A stretch of 50,127 nucleotides of DNA from assembly GCA_017848115.1 (NCBI GenBank), contig JAGAKZ010000002.1, positions 1 through 50,127 on the forward strand. The letters are read 5' to 3'. Each line of letters begins with the position of its first letter. The stretch's first letter is position 1. The notes beneath the pieces are model-generated. The model had not been told where the DNA came from, did not search any database, and saw only the letters and a program-made list of their open reading frames with translations. Both the position numbers and the translations under genes were made by a program. This DNA is from Oscillospiraceae bacterium. GTDB lineage: Bacteria > Bacillota > Clostridia > Oscillospirales > Ruminococcaceae. Shown here piece after piece: positions 1 to 8,079 of this stretch.

Positions 1-77
1 TTTTATGCACAATCATCATAATTGCGCACTTTTATCGTTGTTTTGTATTGTAATGTTAAATCGTTTTTATGATAGTT

Positions 78-132
78 TCAAAGTAAACGCAACACCATTG
101 CATTTACTTTGAAGGTGTTGCGTTTACTTTGA
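78..132. repeat. 19-bp perfect inverted repeat with a repeated TTTACTTTGA motif
   Basis: Bases 78-96 pair perfectly with 114-132 around a 17-nt loop. The loop contains a third copy of the 10-base motif TTTACTTTGA (103-112), which lies in direct repeat with the copy at 123-132. The dyad sits just past the stop of the minus-strand GH26-like gene. The T-rich stretch after 132 would suit a plus-strand terminator for a gene left of the window. The motif repetition also fits a protein-binding site. The rest of 1-149 shows nothing recognisable. Confidence 0.6.
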
Positions 133-149
133 CAATTAACCTTTTTTAT

Positions 150-1583
150 TTATTTAACAGAACTATATCTGATACGAATATAAGGAACAGAATTGATGTG
201 GGAATAAAAATTGTACAATCCGTCAGAAATGGATAAGTCATTTTCTCCCGTTGGCGGAGGTGCAAATATATTTAAATCATATGTACCTTTGCAGGATTTT
301 GGTTTATCTGAAAATACGGGCATAAGGTCAACAAATTTTGTTTTTGGTGCTTTATAGAACCATTTGCCGTTAAATTCTATCATAAGATTTGAATCATCAT
401 CTTCATCAAAATGTAATTCGCAGAATTCCGGACGTTCTTTTATTTCTATAACAGCTTTCAGTCCTTCTGCGTCTTCAGATGAGCCCCATCTTAAAACAGC
501 AGGCAATGATATTTCAGATTGTGTTGAGATCACAGGTCTGAAGTAGTCATTGTTTATTATTTTTTTATAGGAGTGAAAGAGCGGCTGCTCTATACCTATT
601 TCTGCGTTGTTAGGGTCCTGAAATTCGAGTCCTAATCTGCCACGGTCACGGAACTGATACATACAGACGCTGTTTAACCATTCGGGTTTTCTGTCAGTTA
701 TAAAACCATAAAATTTTTCTATTGATTCAGCCTGACCGAAAGTGCCTGCTACATCGCCGTCAGTATTAAGTTCAGAAAGTGTAAAAGGTTTTTTTACTCC
801 GTTATTTATTTCGGTAAAACGATTGAAACTCTTTTCAAAATAATCATAGACTTCTTCTTCAGATGATCTTCCGTATTTATTTGTGTCATCATCAGCTATA
901 TCGAACGGCCAGCCCCAATGAAGTGCAAGATATCTGTCAAGCGACCATATATCAGTTTCCTGAAATGCTTCGAAAAATTCTTCTTCTTTTTCTATTTTTC
1001 CTGTAGATTCATCTACTCCGCCTGCACAAAGTATAGTTGAAACATTGGGGGCATATTGTTTTATGATTTTATGAAACCTTGTATAAAAGTCAGCTACTTC
1101 CTGATAAGTGCATCGTTTGTTAAATTCAAACCAGTTTCCTGTAGCTTCATGATTTATTCGTATAAACATTTGCCCGAAAGGTCTTAAATCTTTTGCTATA
1201 GCGATGAGATGGTCGTCTGTTACATTTGGGTCTATAGTAAGTGTAAGTATAACGTCCTGTCCGTGACGGCGTATATCACGCATCTGATTGAATGGTTCAT
1301 CGTTTGTATTGCCGTTTATACCACCCTTGTATGTGAAGTAATCGTCGTATGGAAATCCCCATATATCTTCTCGTTCTCTTTTGTGTACTTCACTTGCACG
1401 ACATGGCCATCCTTCATCATATGGATAATAACAATACATAATACTTATTGCACGATGAGGTCTGCCTAATTTATTTATCATATAATCCTGACTCACGTAT
1501 TCGCCACGTTCACTGCCATCTCCGATATCTACGGCACATGAAGCTTTTCCCATATGTATTTTGTATAGTTTTAATTCTTTCAT
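150..1583 (-). CDS. GH26-like glycoside hydrolase (TIM barrel), cytoplasmic
   Basis: A 477-aa protein with no signal peptide. The segment RINHEATGNW (residues 142-151) resembles the HE-x-x-G-x-W block that carries the acid/base Glu of clan GH-A family 26 mannanases, making E146 the candidate acid. SELN (270-273) offers E271 as the candidate nucleophile. Conserved aromatic stretches such as LHWGWPFD lie between them. The last ~110 residues look like a beta-rich accessory domain. The start is set by a GGGTGG ribosome site about 9 nt upstream. It lies 21 nt behind the YegS-like kinase gene and probably shares its transcript. Without a signal peptide it would act on imported oligosaccharides. Family assignment rests on short motifs; the substrate is unknown. 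Confidence 0.6.
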   Translation of the reverse strand: MKELKLYKIHMGKASCAVDIGDGSERGEYVSQDYMINKLGRPHRAISIMYCYYPYDEGWPCRASEVHKREREDIWGFPYDDYFTYKGGINGNTNDEPFNQMRDIRRHGQDVILTLTIDPNVTDDHLIAIAKDLRPFGQMFIRINHEATGNWFEFNKRCTYQEVADFYTRFHKIIKQYAPNVSTILCAGGVDESTGKIEKEEEFFEAFQETDIWSLDRYLALHWGWPFDIADDDTNKYGRSSEEEVYDYFEKSFNRFTEINNGVKKPFTLSELNTDGDVAGTFGQAESIEKFYGFITDRKPEWLNSVCMYQFRDRGRLGLEFQDPNNAEIGIEQPLFHSYKKIINNDYFRPVISTQSEISLPAVLRWGSSEDAEGLKAVIEIKERPEFCELHFDEDDDSNLMIEFNGKWFYKAPKTKFVDLMPVFSDKPKSCKGTYDLNIFAPPPTGENDLSISDGLYNFYSHINSVPYIRIRYSSVK

Positions 1584-1604
1584 AAAAACACCACCCTATG
1601 TTTT

Positions 1605-2513
1605 TTAATCTTCGATATAAGGGATTATAAACTGTACTGCCTGCTGATTGTTTGATATGGTGACATCACGCTGATCACCACCGCATTCACCATCAATGGT
1701 CCATGTAAGTTCAGAGTCACAGGTGATTTTTATATTTGATGTTCTGAAAAAGCTTACATATTCTGTGTTTATAGCTTGTTTTATATTAAGTAGCGAAGAA
1801 AGTACACTTTGAAGTTCAGCAGGTGAGTTAGGTGTTTTTATAAGAGTTACTTCATATTTTCCATCATCAAGTGAAAAATCGCCCATAGACAAAAGACCGC
1901 CGACATATGCTGTGTTTGAAATCATTCCATACATATATTCTCCGTTTATTATATTTCCGTCATATTCTATAGTGAGGTTGTATGATTGAATTTTTTTGAT
2001 ATGACGAAGTCCTTCGAGAATATATGCAACATGTCCAAGTATATTTTTAGTTTGTTGCGGAGTTTCATAAGACACTTCAGTGAGTGCGCCGAAAGCTGCA
2101 ATATATGTAAAATACTGATCATTAAAACTTCCGACATCAAGAGAACGGATATTGCCTTTAATCAGTGCATCAAGAGCTTTTTCGATGTCTTTTGGTGTAT
2201 TTATACTTCTTGCAAAATCATTTGTTGTGCCTGATGGTATATATGCCACAGGCAGTTTTTTTTCTGATTTCATCAGACCTTGTATTACTTCGTTGAGAGT
2301 ACCGTCGCCACCTGAACAAAGGATGTAATCATACTTTTCCGAGTTCTCTCTGCAAATTCTTTTCACTGTTTCGCAGGCATCGAGTTTTGCCTGAGTGGGA
2401 TGCATTGTAACTTCATGACCGTCCTGAGTTAGTGTATCTATTATTTTAACAATTTTTGATTTTATAGTTCCTTTTCCTGAGAGGGGATTATATATAAAAT
2501 AAACATTTTTCAT
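1605..2513 (-). CDS. YegS/DagK-type diacylglycerol (lipid) kinase
   Basis: A 302-aa protein of normal length for the bacterial DagK/YegS family, which phosphorylates diacylglycerol or a related lipid with ATP at the membrane. The nucleotide-binding GGDGT motif is at 68-72 and is followed by the PSGTTNDFA block at 93-101; an SGKG motif is near the N-terminus (12-15). The start follows AAGGAG at good spacing, and the gene has its own strong promoter at 2573-2601. Cardiolipin synthase is divergent on the other side, so the two lipid genes share one intergenic region, consistent with recycling of diacylglycerol. The exact lipid substrate cannot be read from sequence. Confidence 0.88.
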   Translation of the reverse strand: MKNVYFIYNPLSGKGTIKSKIVKIIDTLTQDGHEVTMHPTQAKLDACETVKRICRENSEKYDYILCSGGDGTLNEVIQGLMKSEKKLPVAYIPSGTTNDFARSINTPKDIEKALDALIKGNIRSLDVGSFNDQYFTYIAAFGALTEVSYETPQQTKNILGHVAYILEGLRHIKKIQSYNLTIEYDGNIINGEYMYGMISNTAYVGGLLSMGDFSLDDGKYEVTLIKTPNSPAELQSVLSSLLNIKQAINTEYVSFFRTSNIKITCDSELTWTIDGECGGDQRDVTISNNQQAVQFIIPYIED

Positions 2514-2572
2514 TCAAATAAAACTCCTTTGACTGTAGTTGCAAATAATTATAACGATGCATACATATAATT

Positions 2573-2601
2573 ATTATATCCCCTAAAAAATTTTTTTGCA
2601 A
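2573..2601 (-). promoter_or_regulatory. Promoter of the YegS-like kinase gene
   Basis: On the minus strand TTGCAA (2596-2601) and TATAAT (2573-2578) are separated by exactly 17 bp, about 60 nt upstream of the kinase start. Confidence 0.75.
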
Positions 2602-2626
2602 TAGAGTTTAGGAGAAAAAATAAAAA

Positions 2627-4129
2627 GTGAGATATTTTTATATGTGGAAAATAACAATGTTTTTTAGGAGAAAAGTTTTTTATATTTGCTTGCTTATAGT
2701 TCTGCAAATATTATATGCGGTTATCCTTGTATGTTGTCTTGAATCGCTTTCTTTTTATATAAGTTTATTTTTTCGTGCGATAAGTTTTTGCCTGATAGTA
2801 TATATATCTGAAAAAAATCAGAATGTATCTTTTTCTTTTTCATGGTCTGTTCTGATCCTTACTTTTCCAATGGCAGGCTGGGTTTTTTATTTTTTGTTCG
2901 AAAGAAGAAGAGGAAAAAAAATATTGAAAAAATTTGAGATAGATGTAAAAAAATATTCATTTTACGATAAAGAAGATTATCCTGATGATATAAAAACCGT
3001 ACTTCAAAGTATATACAATCTGACCGGCGCTATGGTTTATTCAAATACAATGACACGATTTTTTTCGTCAGGTGAGGATTTTTATATTGATTTTATAAAT
3101 GAACTGAAAAAGGCTAAAAGATATATTTATTTTGAATATTTTATAATTGATCACGGTGCGATATGGGATGAGATTTATGGTATAATAAAGGAAAAAGCAT
3201 TATGTGGTATTGATATAAGAATAATATTTGACGATATGTGTTGTAGTATGTTTACTAAAAAATACAGAACAAAGCTTGAAACTGAAGGAATTTATACAGC
3301 ACCTTTTAATAAATTTCGTCCTTTTCCCGATGTGTTTATAAATTATCGTGATCATAGAAAAATTACTATAATTGATGGACATACGGCGTTTACAGGTGGA
3401 ATAAATATTGCAGATGAATATATGAATAAAAAGAAGAGATTTGGGTACTGGAAGGATACGGCGATTATGATAAAGGGCAGGGCTGTATTTGAAATGAAAA
3501 AAATATTTATAAAAATGTGGAACGAATGCTCTTCTTTATATATAACTGATATGGAAGATGAACAAACAGTTTATGATGAAAGCGGATTTGTACAGCCTTT
3601 TGGATGTGTTCCTGGAAGTAATATAGGCGCTGCTCAGATGTCATATTTGAAGCTTATAAATAATGCACAACGATATATATATATTACTACGCCTTATCTT
3701 GTTCCAGATGATGTAATAATGAATGCACTTTGCCTTTCGGCACGTTCCGGCGTTGATGTAAAAATAATAACACCGCATATTCCGGATAAGTGGTATATTC
3801 AAATAGCAACACGTTCAAATTATAAACAGCTTATGCAGTGTGGAGTGCGTATTTATGAGTATTTACCGGGATTTATTCATTCGAAAACTATTGTTACAGA
3901 TGATAAATTAGCGATACTTGGCACAGCGAATTTTGATTTCAGAAGTTTTTATTTTCTTTTTGAAAATGCAGTTCTTATGTATAAAACTAATGCACTCAGA
4001 CAGATGATAGAGGATTTTGAAAAAACTTTAAGTGTTTCTTTTGAGTTTGATACAAGTACATTAAAAGAAATTTCTTTTATAAAAAGATTGCTAGCATGTT
4101 TTTTTAAACTTATTGCTCCTTTGATGTAA
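2627..4129 (+). CDS. cls: Cardiolipin synthase (phospholipase D superfamily)
   Basis: A 500-aa membrane enzyme that joins phosphatidylglycerol molecules into cardiolipin. Two hydrophobic N-terminal helices (about 16-36 and 43-61) and a third (about 72-91) precede two HxK-x4-D catalytic motifs: H243/K245/D250 (HRKITIID) and H418/K420/D425 (HSKTIVTD). This is the usual Cls architecture and length. The start is a GTG: AGGAG at 2610-2614 lies 12 nt before it, whereas the first in-frame ATG (2642) would be 27 nt away. The gene diverges from the lipid-kinase gene. Confidence 0.93.
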   Translation: MRYFYMWKITMFFRRKVFYICLLIVLQILYAVILVCCLESLSFYISLFFRAISFCLIVYISEKNQNVSFSFSWSVLILTFPMAGWVFYFLFERRRGKKILKKFEIDVKKYSFYDKEDYPDDIKTVLQSIYNLTGAMVYSNTMTRFFSSGEDFYIDFINELKKAKRYIYFEYFIIDHGAIWDEIYGIIKEKALCGIDIRIIFDDMCCSMFTKKYRTKLETEGIYTAPFNKFRPFPDVFINYRDHRKITIIDGHTAFTGGINIADEYMNKKKRFGYWKDTAIMIKGRAVFEMKKIFIKMWNECSSLYITDMEDEQTVYDESGFVQPFGCVPGSNIGAAQMSYLKLINNAQRYIYITTPYLVPDDVIMNALCLSARSGVDVKIITPHIPDKWYIQIATRSNYKQLMQCGVRIYEYLPGFIHSKTIVTDDKLAILGTANFDFRSFYFLFENAVLMYKTNALRQMIEDFEKTLSVSFEFDTSTLKEISFIKRLLACFFKLIAPLM

Positions 4130-4171
4130 AAAAAATTTTTTAAAATTTCTTAAAAAAATTCGTCAAAATTA

Positions 4172-4200
4172 TTGAAATTCTTCAAAAAAAGTGTTATAAT
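4172..4200 (+). promoter_or_regulatory. Promoter of the acidic-tail protein gene
   Basis: TTGAAA (4172-4177) and TATAAT (4195-4200) are separated by 17 bp, about 65 nt before the coding start. Confidence 0.8.
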
Positions 4201-4266
4201 ATATATGAAAAGTAGAATACGAAATAGTTTCTGCATTTAAATCTATGATAGAAGGGAATGGTGTTT

Positions 4267-4980
4267 ATGAAAATGACTTGGGAAGATATATATGATGTAT
4301 TTGATGGAGCGTCCTTATGGGAAAATGGTCACGATATGTACTGGTACAGACTCATGTGGGGACTTATGGAGTATAAGCACATGAATGAGTATGAAACTAC
4401 AGAAGAGAAAGTTAAGGTTTATTCAAGAGCTTTTTCCATTATACGTATATACATGGAGTTCATCGGACTTTGCTTTGAAGATGATGATGACGATTTTGTT
4501 GAGGCTATAAGCGATTATTCGTCAGATGTATTTGAATACCTTTATGATGAAGAAGATATAAAGGAAATCTTTTCTATACTCAATAAAGAACTGGGCACCA
4601 GAAGGACTTTCTATAGTATGTTTATAACCTGTATAGAGTTTAGAAGAGGAAGTGCATATTTCTTTGATGATGAAGATGATGAGTCGTATGAAGAATGTGA
4701 ATACAATGAATATGACGAAAATTTTGACGATGATTATGATGAAGATGAAGAATACGAAGAAGATGACGAATACTACTATGACGAGTATGAAGAAGATGAC
4801 GAAGAAGATGATGAAGAAGATGATGAAGAAATAGAATATTCTGAGGATTATTATACTTCATTTAATGAATATCTTAAAGTACTGGCTACGTCATCAATGA
4901 GCCTTCTCAGAAATATTACGCCAGAAAAAGCGGCTGCGTATCTCTATCTTGCAGGGAATATGCGTAATGAGAAGCAATAG
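4267..4980 (+). CDS. Orphan protein with a long Asp/Glu/Tyr-rich region
   Basis: Not recognised as a known family. A Trp/Tyr/Met-rich, probably helical N-terminal half (about residues 1-130) is followed by a low-complexity acidic stretch of about 60 residues made mainly of D, E and Y, then a 40-residue C-terminal helix-like segment. No signal peptide or membrane helix is seen. An ATG at 4258 also opens the frame, but AGGGA (4252-4256) touches it; the ATG at 4267 has proper spacing, giving 237 aa. It is monocistronic, with its own promoter and a terminator at 5013-5060. Acidic tracts of this sort are found in histone- or metal-binding and chaperone-like proteins, but nothing here decides among these. 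Repetitive GAA/GAT codons explain the spurious frames on the other strand. Confidence 0.75.
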   Translation: MKMTWEDIYDVFDGASLWENGHDMYWYRLMWGLMEYKHMNEYETTEEKVKVYSRAFSIIRIYMEFIGLCFEDDDDDFVEAISDYSSDVFEYLYDEEDIKEIFSILNKELGTRRTFYSMFITCIEFRRGSAYFFDDEDDESYEECEYNEYDENFDDDYDEDEEYEEDDEYYYDEYEEDDEEDDEEDDEEIEYSEDYYTSFNEYLKVLATSSMSLLRNITPEKAAAYLYLAGNMRNEKQ

Positions 4981-5012
4981 TTAAAAGTACAGTTTGGTTT
5001 TAAGTTATATAT

Positions 5013-5060
5013 AAATATCCCACGAAAACATATTTATAGGATTTTCGTGGGATATTTTTT
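5013..5060. terminator. Bidirectional terminator between convergent genes
   Basis: A perfect 16-bp stem (5013-5028 with 5042-5057) with a T run on the plus strand and an A-rich stretch opposite. It separates the acidic-protein gene from the DUF2812 gene. Confidence 0.85.
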
Positions 5061-5093
5061 ATTGTTATGAGTTTTTATTTTTAACGATATATA

Positions 5094-6239
5094 TTATAAA
5101 TCTTTTGTCCTTTTTTTCATTTTTAAATAGCCTATTATTGATTTGACAGAAAAAATACCGTATTCTATAATGACTATAAATGAAATGATACATAGAGTGA
5201 TTTTTGGAGGTGTCATTTCTCCATCGGTAAGCAATAGAATAATTAAATTTATATAAATAATTACTGCCAGTACAGAGGGTATAGTCATTTTATAGAAACG
5301 TCTTTTAAAAAAATCTGACATAGTGTTGTAATCACTATATAGTTCAGGAACGTTATCATTATCAGTGTATTCCTTACTCCATATACAATATCCTTCAACT
5401 TTGGTCACACTTGCAAAATGTAATTTCCAGCCCATCTCTTTGGTAATAGAAATATATTCATCAGAAATCTCATCTTGAAAGTCTACAACAAAACGAAGTT
5501 TGCATGGTTTTGATTTGATAAAATAAAATTCTGTTCCAAGTTTATCAAAACGATAGAATTTCCAGCCTTCCTGTGCCATTTTTTCTACCATTTTTTCAGC
5601 TTTATCAGGAGCACTTATCCAAAATAAAGAAGATTTTTTTATCATTTGTTTTGATTTTAGCATTATCTTTTCATCTTTTTTAGAATAGATAAAATTTTCT
5701 TTTGGTATTGTAAAATCAAAATCTACAGAATTTGTATTGTAAGATAGAATTTTTTTATTGGAATTATGTGCTATAAAAAGTGTTGTTAAGATAAGTAGTA
5801 TCATTATTGATAAGATAATAATGAGCACGGTGTTACTTGGCTGATTTTCTTTAAAAACAGTAATCATTCCCAAAATAAAACCTAAAGCCATGCAAAAAAT
5901 CATGAACGATATAGCCTGAACTTTTCTGTAATATGATACCCATTGTTTATAACTGGGGGCGACAGAATTTTTTTTATCAGGGTTTTTTATTATGTAGTGA
6001 TTTTTACATTCAGCACATTTTTCCCAGCCGTTTTCGGTAAAACGTTTTGGTACTTTACCGTTATAGTTTTTTTCTTTTACTATTCTAAATTTTAAATCTT
6101 CTTTTTTACCTTTTTCAAAAATGAATTTACCGCTTTTTTTAAATCCTGTAAGCAAAAAGCCTTCGGAGGCAAGTTGTGCAAGTTTATCTTCGGTTTTGTT
6201 TATATCCCATGACCATGAAGGTATAAATTTAACTGTCAT
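5094..6239 (-). CDS. DUF2812 membrane protein paired with PadR
   Basis: A 381-aa protein with two DUF2812-like segments: the first ~55 residues (SWSWDINKTEDKLAQLASEG and following) and about 200-300 (APDKAEKMVEKMAQEGWKFY and following). Both have the pattern of an amphipathic helix, an 'EGW/EGF' turn and beta strands. Each is followed by a pair of membrane helices (about 130-175 and 315-375). DUF2812 genes are typically found next to PadR-type repressors; here the start overlaps the PadR stop by 4 nt, which implies translational coupling. Function is unknown. PadR/DUF systems of this layout often respond to membrane or cell-envelope stress, which is inference for this case. Confidence 0.82.
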   Translation of the reverse strand: MTVKFIPSWSWDINKTEDKLAQLASEGFLLTGFKKSGKFIFEKGKKEDLKFRIVKEKNYNGKVPKRFTENGWEKCAECKNHYIIKNPDKKNSVAPSYKQWVSYYRKVQAISFMIFCMALGFILGMITVFKENQPSNTVLIIILSIMILLILTTLFIAHNSNKKILSYNTNSVDFDFTIPKENFIYSKKDEKIMLKSKQMIKKSSLFWISAPDKAEKMVEKMAQEGWKFYRFDKLGTEFYFIKSKPCKLRFVVDFQDEISDEYISITKEMGWKLHFASVTKVEGYCIWSKEYTDNDNVPELYSDYNTMSDFFKRRFYKMTIPSVLAVIIYINLIILLLTDGEMTPPKITLCIISFIVIIEYGIFSVKSIIGYLKMKKRTKDL

Positions 6240-6568
6240 TTTAACATTTCCTCCTGCGAAATGATATTTGAGTAAACGAGTTTTATACGATTGATCTCTG
6301 CTTTTAATATTTCTCTTCCGGTATCGGTGATCTCATATATGATTTTTTTGTCACTGTCATCATAAACATCGATCAGTCCGTCTTTCTGCATTTTTGTAAG
6401 TGTGCCGTAAACCGTACCTGAACCGAGTTTGATACGGTTTTCGGTAAGTTCTCCGACAAATTTCGTAATTCCGTAGCCATGACGTGGGGTGTTGAGGGAG
6501 AGCAGGATATAGAATGCAGTTTCTGTCATGGGCAGATGTTTTTTTATAAGTTTTTCAATATTGCTCAT
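6236..6568 (-). CDS. PadR-family transcriptional repressor
   Basis: A 110-aa winged-helix protein: MTETAFYILLSL opens the PadR helix 1, and GSGTVYGTLTKMQKDGLI (about 49-66) is the recognition helix and wing. The C-terminal helix is short, as in the small PadR-s2 subfamily. A GTG at 6577 could extend the frame, but the AAGG site is only 1 nt from it and ~10 nt from the ATG at 6568, so the ATG is preferred. It is the third gene of a four-gene minus-strand operon and very probably autoregulates it through the dyads at 7184-7235. Confidence 0.88.
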   Translation of the reverse strand: MSNIEKLIKKHLPMTETAFYILLSLNTPRHGYGITKFVGELTENRIKLGSGTVYGTLTKMQKDGLIDVYDDSDKKIIYEITDTGREILKAEINRIKLVYSNIISQEEMLK

Positions 6569-6583
6569 GTTTATCACGCCTTA

Positions 6584-6802
6584 TTAAAAAAAAGTTTTCT
6601 TCTTTCCTTTTTTGTTTACCGGATATTCACGTATTCTTGTTATATATTCAATATTTATCATATCAAGACCGTTGTTTTTAGTGTCAATGGTGATCCATTT
6701 TTCATTTACCTCTTTAATTATTCCGTAAACTGTACTTATGCTATCGTTCATTGTTGAGATGATAACCTCTTTTTCAATAAATCTTTCTAAAACATTGTTC
6801 AT
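6584..6802 (-). CDS. Small beta-barrel-like protein (paralogue of the next gene)
   Basis: A soluble protein of 72 aa, not assigned to a named family with certainty. It has an alternating hydrophobic pattern of five short strands and ends with NNGLDMINIEYITRIREYP, closely matching the C-terminal half of the neighbouring 105-aa protein (NNGLDMINIRYITQLSEWP). The length and strand pattern resemble SH3/LSm-like small barrels. AAAGGAG lies 10 nt before the ATG. It is followed after only 15 nt by padR. The pair probably arose by tandem duplication. Confidence 0.78.
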   Translation of the reverse strand: MNNVLERFIEKEVIISTMNDSISTVYGIIKEVNEKWITIDTKNNGLDMINIEYITRIREYPVNKKGKKKTFF

Positions 6803-6827
6803 AATAAATCTGCTCCTTTGTATATGA

Positions 6828-7145
6828 TTATTTTTGTTTTACTTTTGCAGGCCATTCACTTAGTTGTGTGATGTAACGTATATTTATCATATCAAGACCA
6901 TTATTTTCAGTTTCAATTATAAGCCAGTCATCAACGATATCCGTAATAGTACCGAGAATATTAGTAAGAGTAGAGTTAATGAGTCTTATATTGCATTTTT
7001 TGCCTATAAATTTTTTTAGGTGTTCGCTCTTAAAAACATTGTTTTTGTTGATGCGATGTGCAACGTTGTACTTTTTGATGAACATTGGACGGATAAAAAA
7101 ATAGAACATTAACAGAAAATAAATAATCCATATAATCTTTTTCAA
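6828..7145 (-). CDS. Membrane-anchored small beta-barrel-like protein
   Basis: A 105-aa protein: an N-terminal membrane helix (about 3-19, IIWIIYFLLMFYFFIRP) followed by a domain paralogous to the next gene (IGKKCNIRLINSTLTNIL to ITQLSEWP). The start is taken as TTG 7145 because AAAGGAG sits 8 nt before it; the ATG at 7178 would lack a ribosome site and lies inside the operator region. It is the first gene of the PadR operon. A membrane-bound and a soluble form of one domain, co-regulated with PadR and DUF2812, suggest one envelope-linked function, which is inference. Confidence 0.72.
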   Translation of the reverse strand: MKKIIWIIYFLLMFYFFIRPMFIKKYNVAHRINKNNVFKSEHLKKFIGKKCNIRLINSTLTNILGTITDIVDDWLIIETENNGLDMINIRYITQLSEWPAKVKQK

Positions 7146-7183
7146 TGAAATTTCTCCTTTCGTTTTTATATGTTGCATCGTGA

Positions 7184-7202
7184 TATGTCACAGTGCGATA
7201 TA
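7184..7202. promoter_or_regulatory. PadR operator copy 1 (downstream of the -10)
   Basis: A 19-bp pseudo-palindrome, TATGTCAC-N3-GCGATATA, located just after the -10 box. It matches the second copy (7217-7235, opposite orientation) at 16 of 19 positions. Confidence 0.65.
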
Positions 7203-7214
7203 TATCATGGTATG

Positions 7215-7243
7215 AGTATATCACTGTGTGACATAGTTGTCAA
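7215..7243 (-). promoter_or_regulatory. Promoter of the PadR/DUF2812 operon
   Basis: Minus-strand TTGACA (7238-7243) and TATACT (7215-7220) are separated by 17 bp. A dyad operator fills the spacer and another follows the -10, so a bound repressor would exclude RNA polymerase. Confidence 0.85.
7217..7235. promoter_or_regulatory. PadR operator copy 2 (inside the promoter spacer)
   Basis: On the minus strand this reads TATGTCAC-N3-GTGATATA, a near-perfect dyad with a single half-site mismatch. It lies between the -35 and -10 boxes. Confidence 0.7.
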
Positions 7244-7320
7244 TACAAAGAATATAAAATTGTAAGTACTGCATATGTGTGTTGAATTATTTTTATTAAA
7301 TATTAATAGTGAACTATAAA

Positions 7321-7364
7321 AAATAATCAGGAACAAATTTTTTACTACTCGTTCCTGATTATTT
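7321..7364 (-). terminator. Terminator of the murT-gatD-like operon
   Basis: A perfect 14-bp stem (7321-7334 with 7351-7364) directly after the gatD-like stop, with an A run on the plus strand (a U run in the minus-strand RNA). Confidence 0.8.
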
Positions 7365-7368
7365 TTTA

Positions 7369-8079
7369 TTAATGATCTTTCATATTTTTTGTACGCATTT
7401 CATTAAGACGTTTATTATATGCAGTAAGCGCTTCTTTTCTGTATGCAACCTGAGGTTTTTCAACTCCAAGAAGTGTCATGATATACTCAGTGAAGTAAGG
7501 ATTCATCACAAGAAGAGGTCCAACAAGGTTTGTGCCAAAAAAGTTGTTTTTGCGTATTCCTTCAAGTTTTGAATCATTGTTTATACCTATACCATGTTCA
7601 ACGCTTGCAAAAAAACAGTCGGAATTATCTCCGTATGTCATAGTAAACTGGGTTTTGAAACCAACTATATCCATTTCTTGAAATCTGCAAAGTGAAACGC
7701 AGTTTATACGTTTCATCATCTGTCTTTTTGCGTAAAAATCAAATATTCCAAGACCAGATATTTTTTCGCCTTCGTCAGTTTCAATATATTTAAAAAGTAC
7801 TTCCATTGAATTTCCGGTAAAAAGAAATATGGTATTTTTATTTATTTGTTCTTCAATTTTTGCTTTATATGGAGTAAGTTGTTTGATTATTTTTTCCTGA
7901 CCGCTTTCTGTACATGCTCCCATATATACCATATCTGCATCTCCTGAAACAAATGCAGGTGTGTCACAAAGGGAAGTATATATAAATTCGGCATCGGGTA
8001 AGCATAATTTTAAGTATTTTACATTTCCGGTGTCACCAAAGAGATTACAGAGCTCAGGATAAAGAATTTCAACACGCAT
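7369..8079 (-). CDS. GatD-like amidotransferase subunit lacking catalytic residues
   Basis: A 236-aa protein with the fold and length of GatD, the glutaminase that feeds ammonia to MurT for amidating D-Glu of lipid II. The GatD framework is retained: LCNLFGDTGNV near the N-terminus, ISGLGIFDFY (108-117) and GTNLVGPLLVMNP (182-194). However, the nucleophile block of active GatD (ICGGYQ) reads FTGNSM here, putting Thr88 where Cys should be. The catalytic His of the family's T-x-L-H-G-P motif is Val186. The early GGGSDREQ block is also altered (MGACTESGQ). Glutamine hydrolysis is therefore unlikely. Its start overlaps the murT-like stop by 11 nt, so the two are coupled. It may have become a structural or regulatory partner, or the pair may use another nitrogen source. 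Confidence 0.8.
   Translation of the reverse strand: MRVEILYPELCNLFGDTGNVKYLKLCLPDAEFIYTSLCDTPAFVSGDADMVYMGACTESGQEKIIKQLTPYKAKIEEQINKNTIFLFTGNSMEVLFKYIETDEGEKISGLGIFDFYAKRQMMKRINCVSLCRFQEMDIVGFKTQFTMTYGDNSDCFFASVEHGIGINNDSKLEGIRKNNFFGTNLVGPLLVMNPYFTEYIMTLLGVEKPQVAYRKEALTAYNKRLNEMRTKNMKDH

Noticed and set aside
4640-4861. His/Leu-rich minus-strand frame and Met/Lys-rich plus-strand frame in the acidic tract
   Set aside because: Both are by-products of GAA/GAT codon repetition in the acidic-protein gene and have no ribosome sites.
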